Shown here in pieces: positions 32,579-44,284 of a stretch of DNA of 64,000 bases. This DNA is from Brachypterus glaber (Eukaryota > Arthropoda > Insecta > Coleoptera > Kateretidae), in contig OY294046.1 in NCBI GenBank assembly GCA_958510825.1, positions 52,477,664 to 52,541,663 of the forward strand. The letters are read 5' to 3'. Each line of letters begins with the position of its first letter. The stretch's first letter is position 1. The position numbers were made by a program, and so were the translations under genes. Below the pieces are notes generated by a model. It ran no database searches and was not told the DNA's origin. It was given only the letters and a program-made list of their open reading frames with translations.

Positions 32579-33640
32579 CAGCCTGTTCCAGAACTCGAAC
32601 CGAACCGAAATTTGAGGGTATATTAAAAAAAAAATTTCAAAAAAAATCCATCTTCGTCCAATTCAAAATTAAGAACGCTTTAAGTGGACCAATACTGTTG
32701 CTGATTATAAATTACCATTAAAGGTTGGACTTGTAGCTATGGAAGCAAAATTAATTATTGCAGGTACATATTCTGTAGGTTGACATGGTGATTAATGTGA
32801 GATAAATATTTATTAATGTCATAAAAAAATATCAAAACTTTCATGATGTTTACTTCAGATGAGTATTGCGAAATGCTAATTTTATATGGCGAGTGTGGCC
32901 GGAGTGCTTCAGCTACATCTGTAGAATATTCTATTCGTTTTCCCATTAGAGAACATCCTAGCAGAAATGTTATTTTAAGATTGGTGCAAAGGGCAAGAAA
33001 TTCTGGAAATTTAACTCCAAACAAAAAAGAGATTGGAGGCGCTCCGCGAACTGCAAGAACTGTTGATAATGAAGAAGCTGTCATTCAGGCTTTTGAAGAA
33101 GAACCTGAAACAAGCCTTAGTATCGTGGCTAGAAATCTTGATATGTCTAATTTATCCTATGTTCATTACTTTGAAATAAATAAATAAAATTCAGTTATTG
33201 TATTTTTATTTTATAAATTTGTATTAAGAATTTATAGCCAGTAAATCAATTAAAAGATCTGAGTTTCTAATAAAAAAAAACACTACATTCAGCGCGCTGA
33301 ATGGAGTTGCATAAAACCACCGCCGGATGGAGTGACCCTATAAAAATAGAATATTTGATAGCCTCTGTCGGTTTTGTCAAAATATAATAACCTAAAAAGA
33401 TTCTAAAGTTGAAAGTCTTAAACAATGCACGAGTCAACCATTAAAATGCAACCATAGTTACTAATAAGTAGGGAAAAACTAATTTTTAGGTAATTTAACA
33501 TCAGCAACAGGATTAGTCAGATTAAATAGCTTCCTTTTTAATTAGTATTGAAGATGGATTTTTTTTTAATTTTTTTCATATTTTCCAGAGGGTTTTTAAT
33601 ATACCCTCAAATTTCGGTACGCGAGTTCTGGAACAGGCTG
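32579..33640 (+). mobile_element. Mariner-like element, internally deleted copy
   Basis: The same ends as 23155-25372 (CAGCCTGTTCCAGAACTCG and its inverse), flanked by TA. At 1,062 bp it is about half the length of the other copy. It keeps the transposase N-terminus and both subterminal regions (CATTCAGCGCGCTGAATG occurs in both copies) and lacks the catalytic domain. It inserted into an older hairpin element. Confidence 0.9.
32843..33187 (+). pseudogene. Transposase N-terminal fragment, no catalytic domain
   Basis: Encodes [20 protein letters not shown] through [10 protein letters not shown], the two DNA-binding helix-turn-helix regions, without the frameshift of the 24-25 kb copy. After residue ~100 it runs into unrelated sequence at the deletion joint and stops. 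If expressed it would be a DNA-binding fragment that could compete for TIRs; that is conjecture. Confidence 0.85.
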
Positions 33641-35490
33641 TATGAATAAATATAACAAGAATAACACTACGCAATTAATAAATTAAACAATATTTATGCG
33701 TGCGGAAAAGGCTTTCTTTCCACACCCATATGCGTGCGGAACTAGTGATATTTCCACACGCTCGTAGGAAAACATTATTTCTCCTAGGATCATAATATAC
33801 TATTTTATAAATTATGTCAAAATCAATACAAAATTTTTGTATAATTTACAAATAGTAATAATGAGGTAGAAAGTTCCATATACTATAAGAAAAATATATA
33901 AAATTGTTAACGAATGAATAGTATATGGTATACATTGAAGAAAATGCACGGGAATAGAAATAACTGGTGCAATGGATATGGAAGACTTTCAGATTTTTTA
34001 AATATTTGTATCCAAAATTAATGGAGAGCCCCTAGCACAAGCTTAAAGCTTATTTGGGGCTCTCCATGAATCAGTTTTATAACAAATAAATAAATATATT
34101 TTTTAGCTGAATCCTAATCGGATTGCAAAATTTCTATATTACGTCACACACTGGCGGATTTGGCCAGATTCATGACCAAAAGTCTAAATAAGCTAGCTTC
34201 TACTTCGAAACTTGTAAATAAGTGCTTTCGAAGTCGCCGTTTACGATTTCGGTATCAAAATTAATTTTCGCAAAATGGCTGATCCAATATGGCGGACAGA
34301 AGTTTCAATTTTTTAAAATTACTTAGTAAAAATGTGCATAATTCGGTTTTTGAGGTAACTAATATTAGTGATTATAATCACGATTTCCATGTGAAAATTA
34401 ATTTTTTGCAAAATAACGGATCCAATAGGGGCCACATTTTTACTCTACTCTATTATATGGCGAACATAAATGTCAAATTTCCAAAAATACTTAGTCTAAA
34501 TGTGGATATGCAAAAGATCATTAGAAAAAATTTAATTTTTTTTACCTAAAATGCACCATTAGAACAAATAAACATGTCCAAGCACAAAATGAGAGAAATA
34601 TACCACTGACCCCCTATAGATTGGCCAATATTAATAATAATAATAAATAAAAGTCTTTGTTGTATTTCCTCAGGAGATTTTCCTGATCCAAAAAGTATAA
34701 GATTATATATTCTAAATGTTGTATCGGCTTAGTTCCCTAGATACTAGAAGCTATAAAAAGTTAGGGCCCGTTTAGGGGTATCCAAACCCCTATTCAGATT
34801 AAGTTAAAATTTTGTACAAATCTTTAGTTATATGTGGGATAATCTGGAAGATATTAGGAAAATCCAAAAAAATGGCACGGCGCTAAAATGTGAGCTACGA
34901 CTTTTAATTCCTAATACTTCCTAACCAAAAAAAAAATAGGGAAAATATTTATAGCAATGTTAATGCATTTTTCGAATACTGAATATTGTTCTACGAGCTA
35001 TACATAAAAAGAGATTGGTCGTATTTAGGGGATTTTTGGGGCCTTTTAAGGTCTTACGCAACTTGGTAGACTCTTTTTAAATGAATTTCTGTGTCTGCCC
35101 ACGTGGCCACGTTATGACTATATTCGATTTATTCGTTTCATCATCAGCATAAAATTAGAAACTTTCTCTAGAGCCTAAACGCCTAATCCGAATTTGACAA
35201 CTGAGGTGTCAAACGATTAGTCTTCATGCCGCGGGTGATATAGGCTGTATAAAAATCTGCGTTTCGCCTATTTGGACTGTCATCAGGGATTTATACAGAG
35301 AAATAATGAAAAACTCGTCCGATTTTTATAATTGAGCTATCAAACGATGCGTCTTGGTAACATGAATAATAGTTTTTAAAGTTGTAGCTGTATTTGTACA
35401 TGTTTCGACTATATTAGCTGTATTCATCAGCGTAAAATAAATTTTATAAACGGTTTATTTACCAAAAAAGAAAAAAAAAACGTTTAAAAA
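33641..35490. other. Noncoding DNA with repeat fragments
   Basis: It includes the mini-element at 34012-34103 and, at 35120-35440, three short motifs of the form CGTTTC(A/G)...TCATCAG (CGTTTCATCATCAGC, CGTTTCGCC..GTCATCAGG, GTTTCGACT..TTCATCAGCG), a pattern often seen at transposon ends. The open frame at 34289-34549 resembles nothing known. Confidence 0.45.
34012..34103 (+). mobile_element. Hairpin-plus-tail mini-element, copy 2
   Basis: GGAGAGCCCCTAGCACAAGC pairs with GCTTATTTGGGGCTCTCC; the tail is CAAATAAATAAATA. Nearly identical to copy 1. Confidence 0.75.
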
Positions 35491-35500
35491 GTTTTAGATA

Positions 35501-35790
35501 CATAATTTAATTAAAAACGAAAAACACCCGACTGAAAAAGTAAAAAGTCTAAAACAAGAATAATGAAAAATAAAATTATATAGTAACCGTCGCAGTCGGA
35601 GGCCAATCCTAAATATAACAATAATCATACAAATCTTCAAATTTAATTTAAATATACAAATATATTAATAATATGAAGGTAGAAGGGATCTCCGACTGCG
35701 ACGGTTACTATATAATTTTATTTTTATTATTCATGTTTTAGTCTTTTTAGTTTATCAGTCGGGTGTTTTTTTTTTAATTAAATTATTTAT
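35501..35790. repeat. Palindrome, arms about 120 bp
   Basis: AAACACCCGACTG and ATATAGTAACCGTCGCAGTC on the left are matched in inverse on the right (GACTGCGACGGTTACTATAT; CAGTCGGGTGTTTTT). Loop of about 60 bp. Confidence 0.9.
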
Positions 35791-35999
35791 TTAATGATAG
35801 TGGGACCACACCAACTACAACCAATGTATCCAAAAGCTCACTTAAAGTTGCCTCGAAGGACCATGTTTAATGCAGCTGGGGGCTAAACTCCAACTATAAC
35901 TCACTCAGTGGGACTCATTCTTGTGGTCTGTCGCAAATAGGAATTTCCGATAAGGGCGCCTAGATATTTTTTGTCTGTCTAATAGTCCCCTATTACCGT

Positions 36000-36372
36000 A
36001 GCCCGTGTTTTATACGTGCCTCTTTTCCTGTGTGTACGCAAAATCAAATTGAGTGGCTCCGCGCGCGTCGCTTTATGCTACGTCAGTGACGTAACAGAGC
36101 GCCGGGACACAGAGCGTCAGTTTGGCGTCGGATTTTGAACGATCAACTTGCGCAAGACCTTCGATAATTTCGGTGTCAGTGTCATTTCAAGGCCTCCTCA
36201 GACCAATTCTCACGGTATGACGTCCCACTTTTGAACTAAGCTGCAGTTTTTTTAGCCAAAAAAACAAAAAACTTTTTTAAAAGTATTATTTTTTTTTGAT
36301 AAGAATTAGTTTTGGCATAAAAAAATCATAAATATTATATAATATTGGTCGATAATAATTGGGTGAAAATAT
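36000..36372 (+). promoter_or_regulatory. GC-rich island with promoter-like motifs
   Basis: This stretch is far more GC- and CpG-rich than its surroundings (CTCCGCGCGCGTCGC, ACGTCAGTGACGTAA with a CRE-like TGACGTAA core). It contains a TCAGTT initiator-like motif at 36117-36122 and ends near a strong donor (GGTAAGTG from 36373). It may be a promoter plus 5' exon of an unseen transcript, or the GC-rich end of an unknown element. No ORF of note. Confidence 0.3.
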
Positions 36373-37608
36373 AGGTAAGTGTATCAGTGTTATTGAAATT
36401 TTTGTTGAATTGTTATCATGTTTTAGGGATGTTTTATTTGCAGAATACCTACTTGAATTTAAACAAATATTTAAAAAACGCTTATAGATGGTTACTTAAT
36501 TATGTTTTCTTTTATAAATATTTAACTATACCTATGAATGATTGATATAAAAAAACAGGAAAGGAAAATAAAAGTTACTCAAAAAAATAACTTTTTGGAG
36601 CGCAGTACTAATCACAAAATATTCTGGATTAAGAAAAAAACTTAAAAAAAAATGTATCCAGGCATGCCCCCTAGGGGGAAGTGCATAATGGTGGGGTGCG
36701 AAAAGTGACAAAAAATATTTTTTTAATTTAATTAAAAAAAAAGCTCAAATCATTCTCTACAAAAAATGTCATATGCATTTGATCTACGACTAGAACTCGT
36801 GGAGATATAGACAAGAAAAGAAAACAAGCTGTGAAGATTTGTAATACTATGCATTCCATTATATACTTTTCACAGTAAATGGTATATTGCAAATACTTAA
36901 AAAAAAAATAATTTTCAAAAAAATAAAAAATACCATTTTTTTAAAAAAAAGATCTTCTTTGGAAAACCAAAAAATAAAAAAAAATCAAAAAATAAAAATA
37001 TAAAAAAATTTCTATCTTTTTTTAATTTTCTTTTTGCGAAAAACGAAAAATTTAAAAAAATAAAAAAAAACTAAAAAAATTTTCAGTTTTTTTTTATTGT
37101 TATATTTCTTTTGTTTTTGGGGGAATTACTTTTAAAATTGGTAGAATTTACCCCCATAATTGCTTTTTGGGGGGATTACTTTCAAAAACAATATGGATCT
37201 TTTAGAACTTGATTTTTCCTGAAAATTTCAAGTCGATCGTATTATTTGTTCTTGAGTTATCGTGTCTACAAAAATCGTGACTTCAGACTGACAGACGGAT
37301 ATTTGAAAAAAAAAGTATCTTACTTTTTATGAAACTAATTTATATCCAAGAACTTGTTGTCTAGGACGATTTTTGAAAAATTTTGAAAATTCGAAATCAC
37401 CGTATTATTCTAGCGCAGGCGCTGTGAATAATATAAAAACTAGATACGGATGATAAAGATAAAGTTAAAATCCCCCGTGGATCTAGAAAACTAAATATAG
37501 GGTCGTCAGAGTTGTATATACTTAAATACAAAAATTAATACACATAGTATTATATGTAGATAAACACAGACATTAAAAATATTAAAATAAATAAACATTT
37601 AAATTGAA
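36373..37608. other. A/T-run rich noncoding DNA
   Basis: Long runs of A and T (36890-37110). At 37225-37300, TTTCAAGTCGATCG, GAGTTATCGTGTCTAC and GACTGACAGACGG resemble the end of the 58-59 kb repeat (AAGTTATCGTGCCCAC, then a GACC-rich stretch). Confidence 0.45.
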
Positions 37609-38715
37609 CTATACAGAATTAAAATTTTCATTGAAATACTCCTCAAGAGAGTAATAGGCTTTTTCTAAAAGAAATTCTTTTAGTTTAACTTTAAAAATAA
37701 TGTCTGAGTTTATGTTCCTAATTGTTTTAGGTAGCTTATTAAATATTTTTACAGTCATGTAATAAGGACTTTTTTCAAAAAATGTGGTGGTGTGTTTCGG
37801 AAAAGAAAACATGTTGTGGTGTCTTGTTACTAAACCAGTGTTTAAATCAGAATTTTTTATAAAGAGATGACTATTCATACGTCCAACAACACAAATATTA
37901 TATATATAGAGAGAATAGATAGTTAGAATTTTTAATTTTATGAAATGTGGTTTACAATGGTCTCTATATTTAATACTGGATATGGTTCGAACTATCTTTT
38001 TTTGTAAAATAAATAACCTTTCAATAAAGGTGGATGCGCCCCATATATTAATATTATGTTCGAGTCTACTCCCTATATAAGCATTATAGTATAGTAATAA
38101 CATGTTTTGGTTAACTAGACTTTTAAGATTCCAAATTACAAAGTGGGCACTCCTAATTTTAGCAGCAATATCACTTATATGCGTTTCCCAGCTCAAATGT
38201 GCATCAACTTTCACACCCAAAAACTTAACAACATTGGTTATTTCGAGCGATTTTTTATCTATTCTAACAAGCATGCTTTTTTTGTCAATTTCATGGTTAC
38301 GACTATTACCAATTTGCATAACGGCGGTTTTTCTGGGATTAAGTACAAGGCCCTTTTCATCGGACCACTTTTTCATACAGTATGCAGCGTTATTTGCAAG
38401 TTTTACAAATGTGTCAAAGTTTGAGTGAAAAACTGTGAATGACGAGTCATACGCAAATTGACAGACTTCGGTATTCTCTATATTTTCTTGGCTTTCTACA
38501 AAAAAATTTAGGTCATTGCTGAAAATAAGAAATAGAAAAGGAGATAATACTCCTCCTTGGGGCACACCATATTTTATTAATTCGGGATGACTTTTAAATT
38601 TTTTGTTTATAACATTATTATGTTCTCCCTTAAGTTCTATAAACTGTAATCTATCTTTAAGATATGAAATAAACCACTGTAAAGCAACGCCCGTTATGCC
38701 ATATGGCTCAGTTAA
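37609..38715 (-). pseudogene. 5'-truncated non-LTR reverse transcriptase with mutated catalytic box
   Basis: The minus-strand frame is open from about 38715: TEPYGITGVALQWFISYLKD, then GVPQGGVLSPFLFLIFSNDL, then the catalytic box as QFAYDSSF where FADD is expected, and the C-terminal region (VVKFLGVKVDAHLSWETHIS, IGSRLEHNINIWG). The first Asp of the pair is Tyr, a one-base GAT-to-TAT change, so the enzyme cannot be active. The first RT motifs and endonuclease are missing. Jockey/CR1 group by overall sequence. It ends at TAA at 37609. Confidence 0.88.
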
Positions 38716-39091
38716 AAAAAAAGAAAAGCAAGGACGGAACGCTCAGTACGCGAGTCTACAGACTCTCACTTGACCATTTTTGTTTTGTTTTAGCCAAATT
38801 TTCTCAGTTTCCATTATACGTGTATCCCGTGTGGAATTTTAAAAGGATTGAGCAGAATAGCCATTATCCTGATTAAAATCTTTTTAGTCAATATTTAATC
38901 TTTATTGAACCAAATGTTGGAAATTCAATCAAAAATTTGTTAACAATGAAGGACCAGCGTGTCCCTTATTACTATACTGTTTTTAGGCATTAATTATAAA
39001 GCGAAAAATTATTTTTTTTGGCATAAATCTATAAAAACTATGTCAGCTAGTATTGCAGAATATGCGGATAAAGGAAGTGGTAATACTTTAT
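38716..39091. other. Noncoding DNA
   Basis: No feature recognised between the retrotransposon truncation point and the palindrome at 39092. Confidence 0.4.
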
Positions 39092-39210
39092 TACGCACCG
39101 AGTACCCGAAAGTTTTCAGTGCACGAGAGTGCTTATTTTTTTTACGAGGCAGAGCCGAGTGAAAAAAGCACTCGAAGTGCACTGAAAACGGTTTTAGTCA
39201 AGGTGCGTAC
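39092..39210. repeat. Short palindromic element, arms ~50 bp
   Basis: TACGCACCGAGTAC, GTTTTCAGTGCACGAGAGTG on the left pair with GCACTCGAAGTGCACTGAAA and AAGGTGCGTA on the right. Imperfect hairpin. Confidence 0.75.
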
Positions 39211-39587
39211 GCTATTTTTCCTACCATTTAACAGCTAAACATCCAAAAAACGCAAAAACTTGTCTAAAAATTTTTGTGTTTGACGTTTACTCAATCTCTG
39301 ACAGCAGATACGTAAAATCAGCTGATTTGCACTTTCCGACTGCTGTCATGGCAACGGGTGGAAAATGAGCACTATCTACTAACTAGGGTGTGGAAAAAAT
39401 AGTAAAAAGCTTTCTAGTAAAAAGTGCTATTTTTATCTAATATTTCCAATTATGGCGAAGGCGCTATCATTGCTATATTTTTTCAAATTTCTGTTATTTT
39501 TTAAGTTCAAATGTTCTTTTTATATAAACTGAAAATTCTATACGATTCTAAAAAATTGATTTTGTTATAACAAATGTTAGAGAAATG

Positions 39588-41151
39588 GTCCGGTCAAATA
39601 ACGAAAAATTCCTATGTTAAATTGCAATAAATGTACAAGGGCTAATATTTTAAGGGGTAATAGTGTATAGTAACAGAACGCTCCTGTTAGTTTTTCACCG
39701 CGTGATTTACTTAAGGGGTGTCCGTTATCTTGAATTTTAGGGGTGAGTGCGGTTATCCCGCTAAATATGTATCTTACGATAAAAATACATATAACCATTT
39801 TTTTTAAGGAGAAAATTTCAAACAATTTTTGTTTGGATAATTTTTTTAATATATTAATAAAAATCGAGTTATACATATTCAGAAATGACCATGTTGGGGT
39901 GAAATTAGTTTTTCGATTTTTCAGCCAAATTATTCATCGGAGAATCGAAATTGTAGCTCTTGAAATTCTCTATAAGTTTTATATGTTATGCATTTTCATA
40001 AGTATTTTGTTACGTCTAGAGTAAGCGCTGAAAGTCGAGTTGCGCCCTCTGTAACCGTACCAAAGTACCTATAAAATTTTATAATATATAAAAATTATAG
40101 ATAACTTCAAGAGCTACAAGTTTACACATAACCACTTTTATTGTTCGATGAATACCCAGACAGCACATGATATCTTAAAGACGTATTTTTTAGATCTTAA
40201 TTATGTCTGGACGCCTAAAGACATAAAAAGGATATCTTATGGACTTCTTTTTAGGGATGTTTAAAATATATCTGATTATGATGTCTATAAGATGTCTTTT
40301 AAGTATAGGTACAAGACGTCTTAACTTCGATACTCATCGCTAATAATAATTTAACCACAATCAACTATTAAAAAAAATTACCATTTTACCATCTTTTTTT
40401 GAAAAACAAAAAAATTTTATTTAATTTTTTTTTCTTTTTACGAAAAACGAAAAAATAAAAAAAAAATAAAAAAGAAATTTTCAAAATTAAAAAATTAAAA
40501 AAAAAATTAAAAAAAAAATTGTAATAAATCACAGTTTATTTAAGATCTTTTTTTGACCAATAAATTACCTCTCATTCTAATTCTTATCACGCTTTTTATA
40601 TCAATACGACCGTACCTAGCAAGGTAAATGGGAGGTGTATTATATAAAAAGTCGCCTGTGCAAGGCGTCAGTAAGGCGTCTTAAAAAAGATGTCTTAAAG
40701 ACGTTACCTTTTGTAACATATGACGTCGTTGACTTCTTTAAGGTACATATACGGCGAAAACCGACGTTCTTAAGACGTCTTGAGTGACGAGCTACGACAT
40801 CTTTAAGATCTCTTTAAGTCATCTTTGTGCTGTCTGGGTAATTTGGCTGAAAAATGGAAAAAACCAATTTCACCTCCTACATGGCTATTTTTAAATTAAC
40901 TCGATATGTATTGATATTCAAGAAATTATCCAAACTAAAATTGTTGGAAATTTCCTCCTTAACAAAATTAGTTATATGCATTTTTATCGTAAGATAAATA
41001 TTAAGCAACTTACCCATAAAATTCAAGATAGCGAATACGCAAATCACCCGGTGAAAAACTAACAGGAGTATTTTGTTACCATCCACTACTATCCTTTAAA
41101 ATATCCGCCCGTGTACATTTATTGCAATTTACATTTATTATTTGACTGGGC
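39588..41151. mobile_element. Long-TIR element (GTCCgGTCAAATAA family) with nested insertion
   Basis: The ends GTCCGGTCAAATAACG and TTATTTGACTGGGC, with arms of several hundred bases (AACTAACAGGAGT, TTTTTATCGTAAGAT, GCAATAAATGTACA in both orientations), match the intact copy at 63152-63958. The centre is interrupted by the 684-bp element at 40155-40838. No ORF. Confidence 0.85.
40155..40838. mobile_element. Non-autonomous element with CCCAGACAGCAC ends, TA target
   Basis: CCCAGACAGCACATGATATC at left pairs with GTGCTGTCTGGG at right. Internal sequence is rich in GACGTCTTAAG-type motifs in both orientations. TA flanks both ends. The uninterrupted site survives in the paralogous element (GTGAATAATTTGGCTGAAAA at 63608), so the TA duplication is directly shown. 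No coding capacity. Confidence 0.9.
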
Positions 41152-41411
41152 TAAAACTATATTGTAATTAATAGGTTGATAACAAATTCCGAATCGTCAT
41201 AATCAAACGTTAAAAAAAATGAAAAAAATTGAGATAATTCAAAAAAATATAAATAGCATAGTCTTATAGACAGATTTTGTAATTTATGGAATAAAAGAAT
41301 TGCGGGCCCTTGGGTCGCAAAAAGTTTAAAATACCGAGGCTAAACATATAATATCATCATTACATTTTTTTATAATTACTGTTTGAAATTATAAGGACTG
41401 TTTTTAGTATA

Positions 41412-41943
41412 GGGGAGAGCAGGGCACAGTGGCCATCTTTTTGCTTAAATAATTGTGACTGCTTAATAATTGATTTAAATCAAAGTTTTAATTATACGTA
41501 TTATACGTTAGGGTTTTCTTTATAATTTGATATGGACAGTATAGTTTTAAAATATTTTTTTATTTTTTTTACTAACCTTTTAGAAAAAAATGTAAAAGTG
41601 GTCACTGTACCCCACAGACGTGGTACAGTGGCCACATATTATAATAACAAAAACACGTGATAATATTAAAAAAATAAACTTTGAATTTGTAATACTAAAT
41701 AAACTTGTAATTTTTAATGTATTTAAAAAATAATTATAATCAAAACAAGTAATCTTTTGAAATAAGCTATTATTAATAATGCACAAACAAAAATGATTCA
41801 GGACTAGCTTGTTGGTTAATTTTAAAATAATTATTAATCTAAAAGAATTTTATACATTTGTTGTAGATTGCACCAAATGTAACGCAATACTTATTAAGTT
41901 ATTGTAAGATGGCCACTGTGCCCTGGTGGCCCCTGTGCCCCGG
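41412..41943. repeat. Palindrome-like element, GGGCACAGTGGCC ends
   Basis: AGGGCACAGTGGCCATCTTT at left faces GATGGCCACTGTGCCCTGGT at right. Further inverse copies of GGTACAGTGGCCAC lie inside. AT-rich, no ORF. Confidence 0.7.
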
Positions 41944-42228
41944 CCTCCGCTAGATGTTTTTAGAGCCGCGAATAAACAGAGTGACTGTGACAGAGAAAAA
42001 TATCTAAAAATTGATCCTAACGTTAAGTTAGAATTGAATTGAATATATTGTGTAAAATTTTACATTTAATTAAAATAAAACTTTACTAAATATATTTTGT
42101 AAATTTTCAAAACAAATCATTTTACTTCATAATTTCTAACAGAATTTTACATATATTCTGTAAAACTTACATAAATTAACATTGGCAACAAAATGACCAA
42201 CGTAAAGTTATGTGAATTATGATACATA

Positions 42229-43630
42229 ATATCAGTCCTATAAATGCAAAACTCTCTCTTCGACAAAGAACACGTTCCGAGGTATTTAGAAAAAACCATT
42301 TTAAACTGTTACAAATGTATTTGAAACGATTTTATTGTTTAACAAGTAACATTTTTAAATATAGTTTTAGTAAATTAAATTTTAAAAATCATAGTTTAGG
42401 GAAAAAGAGTAAATTTTAATTTTAAAAATGCAGAGTAAGTTTTATAAGTGACTGCTGTCAAAGAGAAAACTTTGCATTAAATTTGCTCATAATATGCAAA
42501 ACTTACTTTTTAATTTGACATTTATGTTTCTGGTTTAAGCTTCTCTGGCAAACCAAACAACCAGAATATATTTCCACTATTCTTTGCAAAAAACAAAAAT
42601 TATACAAATAGCGTTTTTAGTTTTTTTTTATATTTCAAATTTAAAAGTTTTAAAATGCACAATATGTATTACATAATATGTAATACAAAAAAAATATTTT
42701 TTTTAAATTTTCTTACTTTTTCTGCACGTTGTGCGTTGCAACTTATATGGCCATAGAGACTAAGCAATATGGCTATAATAAAAAATTAATCTATTAAACA
42801 CTTAGAATAAAAAAGTTTGGATACTAAAGGTAAAAATTTAACGTTAGAATAACGGTTATCTAATGTTAGAAAACTATAGCTTACAAGCCAACGATTTAGT
42901 TGATAAGTATCCAGAAAATAGATAAACAAAAACATTTATAACTCATAACTAATGAAAAACACTTTATGAATAACTATCTAACATAAAAAAATAAAAAACA
43001 TTGAAATTTATTCTAAATCCGACTCTTCCTCCGCTTCCATTTCATCATTTTTTCTAAAAAAATTGTCGTAGATTTTAAGGTTAACATTATCCCGCCAGTT
43101 TTCGCCATAATGTGCTACTAATAATTTGTTAATCGAGGATTTGACCCCTTTTAAAGTTCGCCCATATGGAACTGGTATGGGCTTTAATAGAGACACCTGT
43201 TTTCCTTGTTTACAAACTTCTTTGGCATTTCCTGTTGTTCTGTTCTTTTTGCCTTCTTCTTTTTGATTTTTGTTTTAACTTTTTTCTTCCTTTACCCGGA
43301 GGGGAAAGTGCAAGATTTCGTTTCATTTTGTTTAGAATTACAATCAAACATAAAAAGAGTCCAAATGCCAACACACTGACATTAAAATTTAATTGTTGAT
43401 GACATTTATTTGTCAGCGAAAACTAGATTATTTTTAAAATTTTTAGCTTTAGGCAAAGTTAGTTCTGTACCTGAATCTTTAAAGCAAAAAGTGAGTTTTG
43501 CATATAACATTGATTTTTAATCTATTTGTTTTAACCTATTTTATTTTTTTTGGGACAATTTACTGTTAATAAGAGTTTAAGTCGTAAATTCTCTACAAGA
43601 TGACGTGTTTTGCATTTATAGGACTGATAT
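42229..43630. mobile_element. TIR element with ATATCAGTCCTATAAATGCA ends
   Basis: ATATCAGTCCTATAAATGCA plus AAAC at the left is the exact inverse of the right end. Internal DNA is not palindromic and contains a short minus-strand frame (43008-43274). Could be a non-autonomous carrier of foreign sequence; class not recognised. Confidence 0.65.
43008..43274 (-). CDS. Unrecognised ORF fragment inside the 42.2-43.6 kb TIR element
   Basis: The open frame, without an ATG, gives about 88 residues. It has a basic start (NQKEEGKKNRTTGNAKEVC), a middle with LLKPIPVPYGRTLKGVKSSI and LLVAHYGENWRDNVNLKIYD, and an acidic end (EMEAEEESDLE) before TAG. AATAAA overlaps the region just after the stop. Its amino-acid mix is protein-like, unlike nearby chance ORFs. 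It could be the last exon of a captured host gene or of the element's own protein. I do not recognise the family. Confidence 0.3.
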   Translation of the reverse strand, partial: NKNQKEEGKKNRTTGNAKEVCKQGKQVSLLKPIPVPYGRTLKGVKSSINKLLVAHYGENWRDNVNLKIYDNFFRKNDEMEAEEESDLE

Positions 43631-44284
43631 ATTAAGTAAATTTACCTTAAGGTAGAATATATTATGCAAATTTATTTTTTCGTTAAGGATAAATTATGAA
43701 TAATACAGCAACTTTTCTCTGTGTAGTATAGTATAATTAATATAAATCACATTTTCACACGTGAAACAAACTACATAATACTCGTAATTTGCAATGTAAA
43801 TTGTATGTAAACATTCATCATTGTCTAAAATTTTCAACTTTGGAGTAGGTACTACGGAAAATTTAACTTTGTCAATTTTCCGGAGAAATCTGATTTCGTA
43901 GTTTCAAACTAAAATTAGACTATCCGAAAGTCTGATGGAATTATTAACATAAAATATAGATAATAAATGTAGGGAAAATTGTGGTTAAATGGTCCTTTGG
44001 GTAATGTGGTCCATTAAAATTTTAATAACTAAAGGCTACAGTGCAAAAAGGATAAATATTCATGTCACTTTAAGCCTATTCAATAAATCTTGGAGCGAAA
44101 ATACCTACTAGTTAAAACTAAAAATACTTTTTAAAATGAAAAAATGCATTAAAAATACATTTTGACAGATAAATGACAAGTATTTTTTTTTAATGAGTAC
44201 TTATGTTTATTAAGCTCTATAAACATACTATAATTATTTGAGCGGTTGTGGCTTTCTCAATATAAAGTGTGTTTATCGAATAGT
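43631..44284. other. AT-rich noncoding DNA
   Basis: No gene or clear repeat found. Confidence 0.4.

Noticed and set aside
34289..34549. 86-residue ORF
   Set aside because: No motif, low complexity in part, no neighbouring exon or splice context.
38102..38428. Two plus-strand ORFs over the 37.6-kb reverse transcriptase
   Set aside because: Antisense to an RT frame with recognised motifs.
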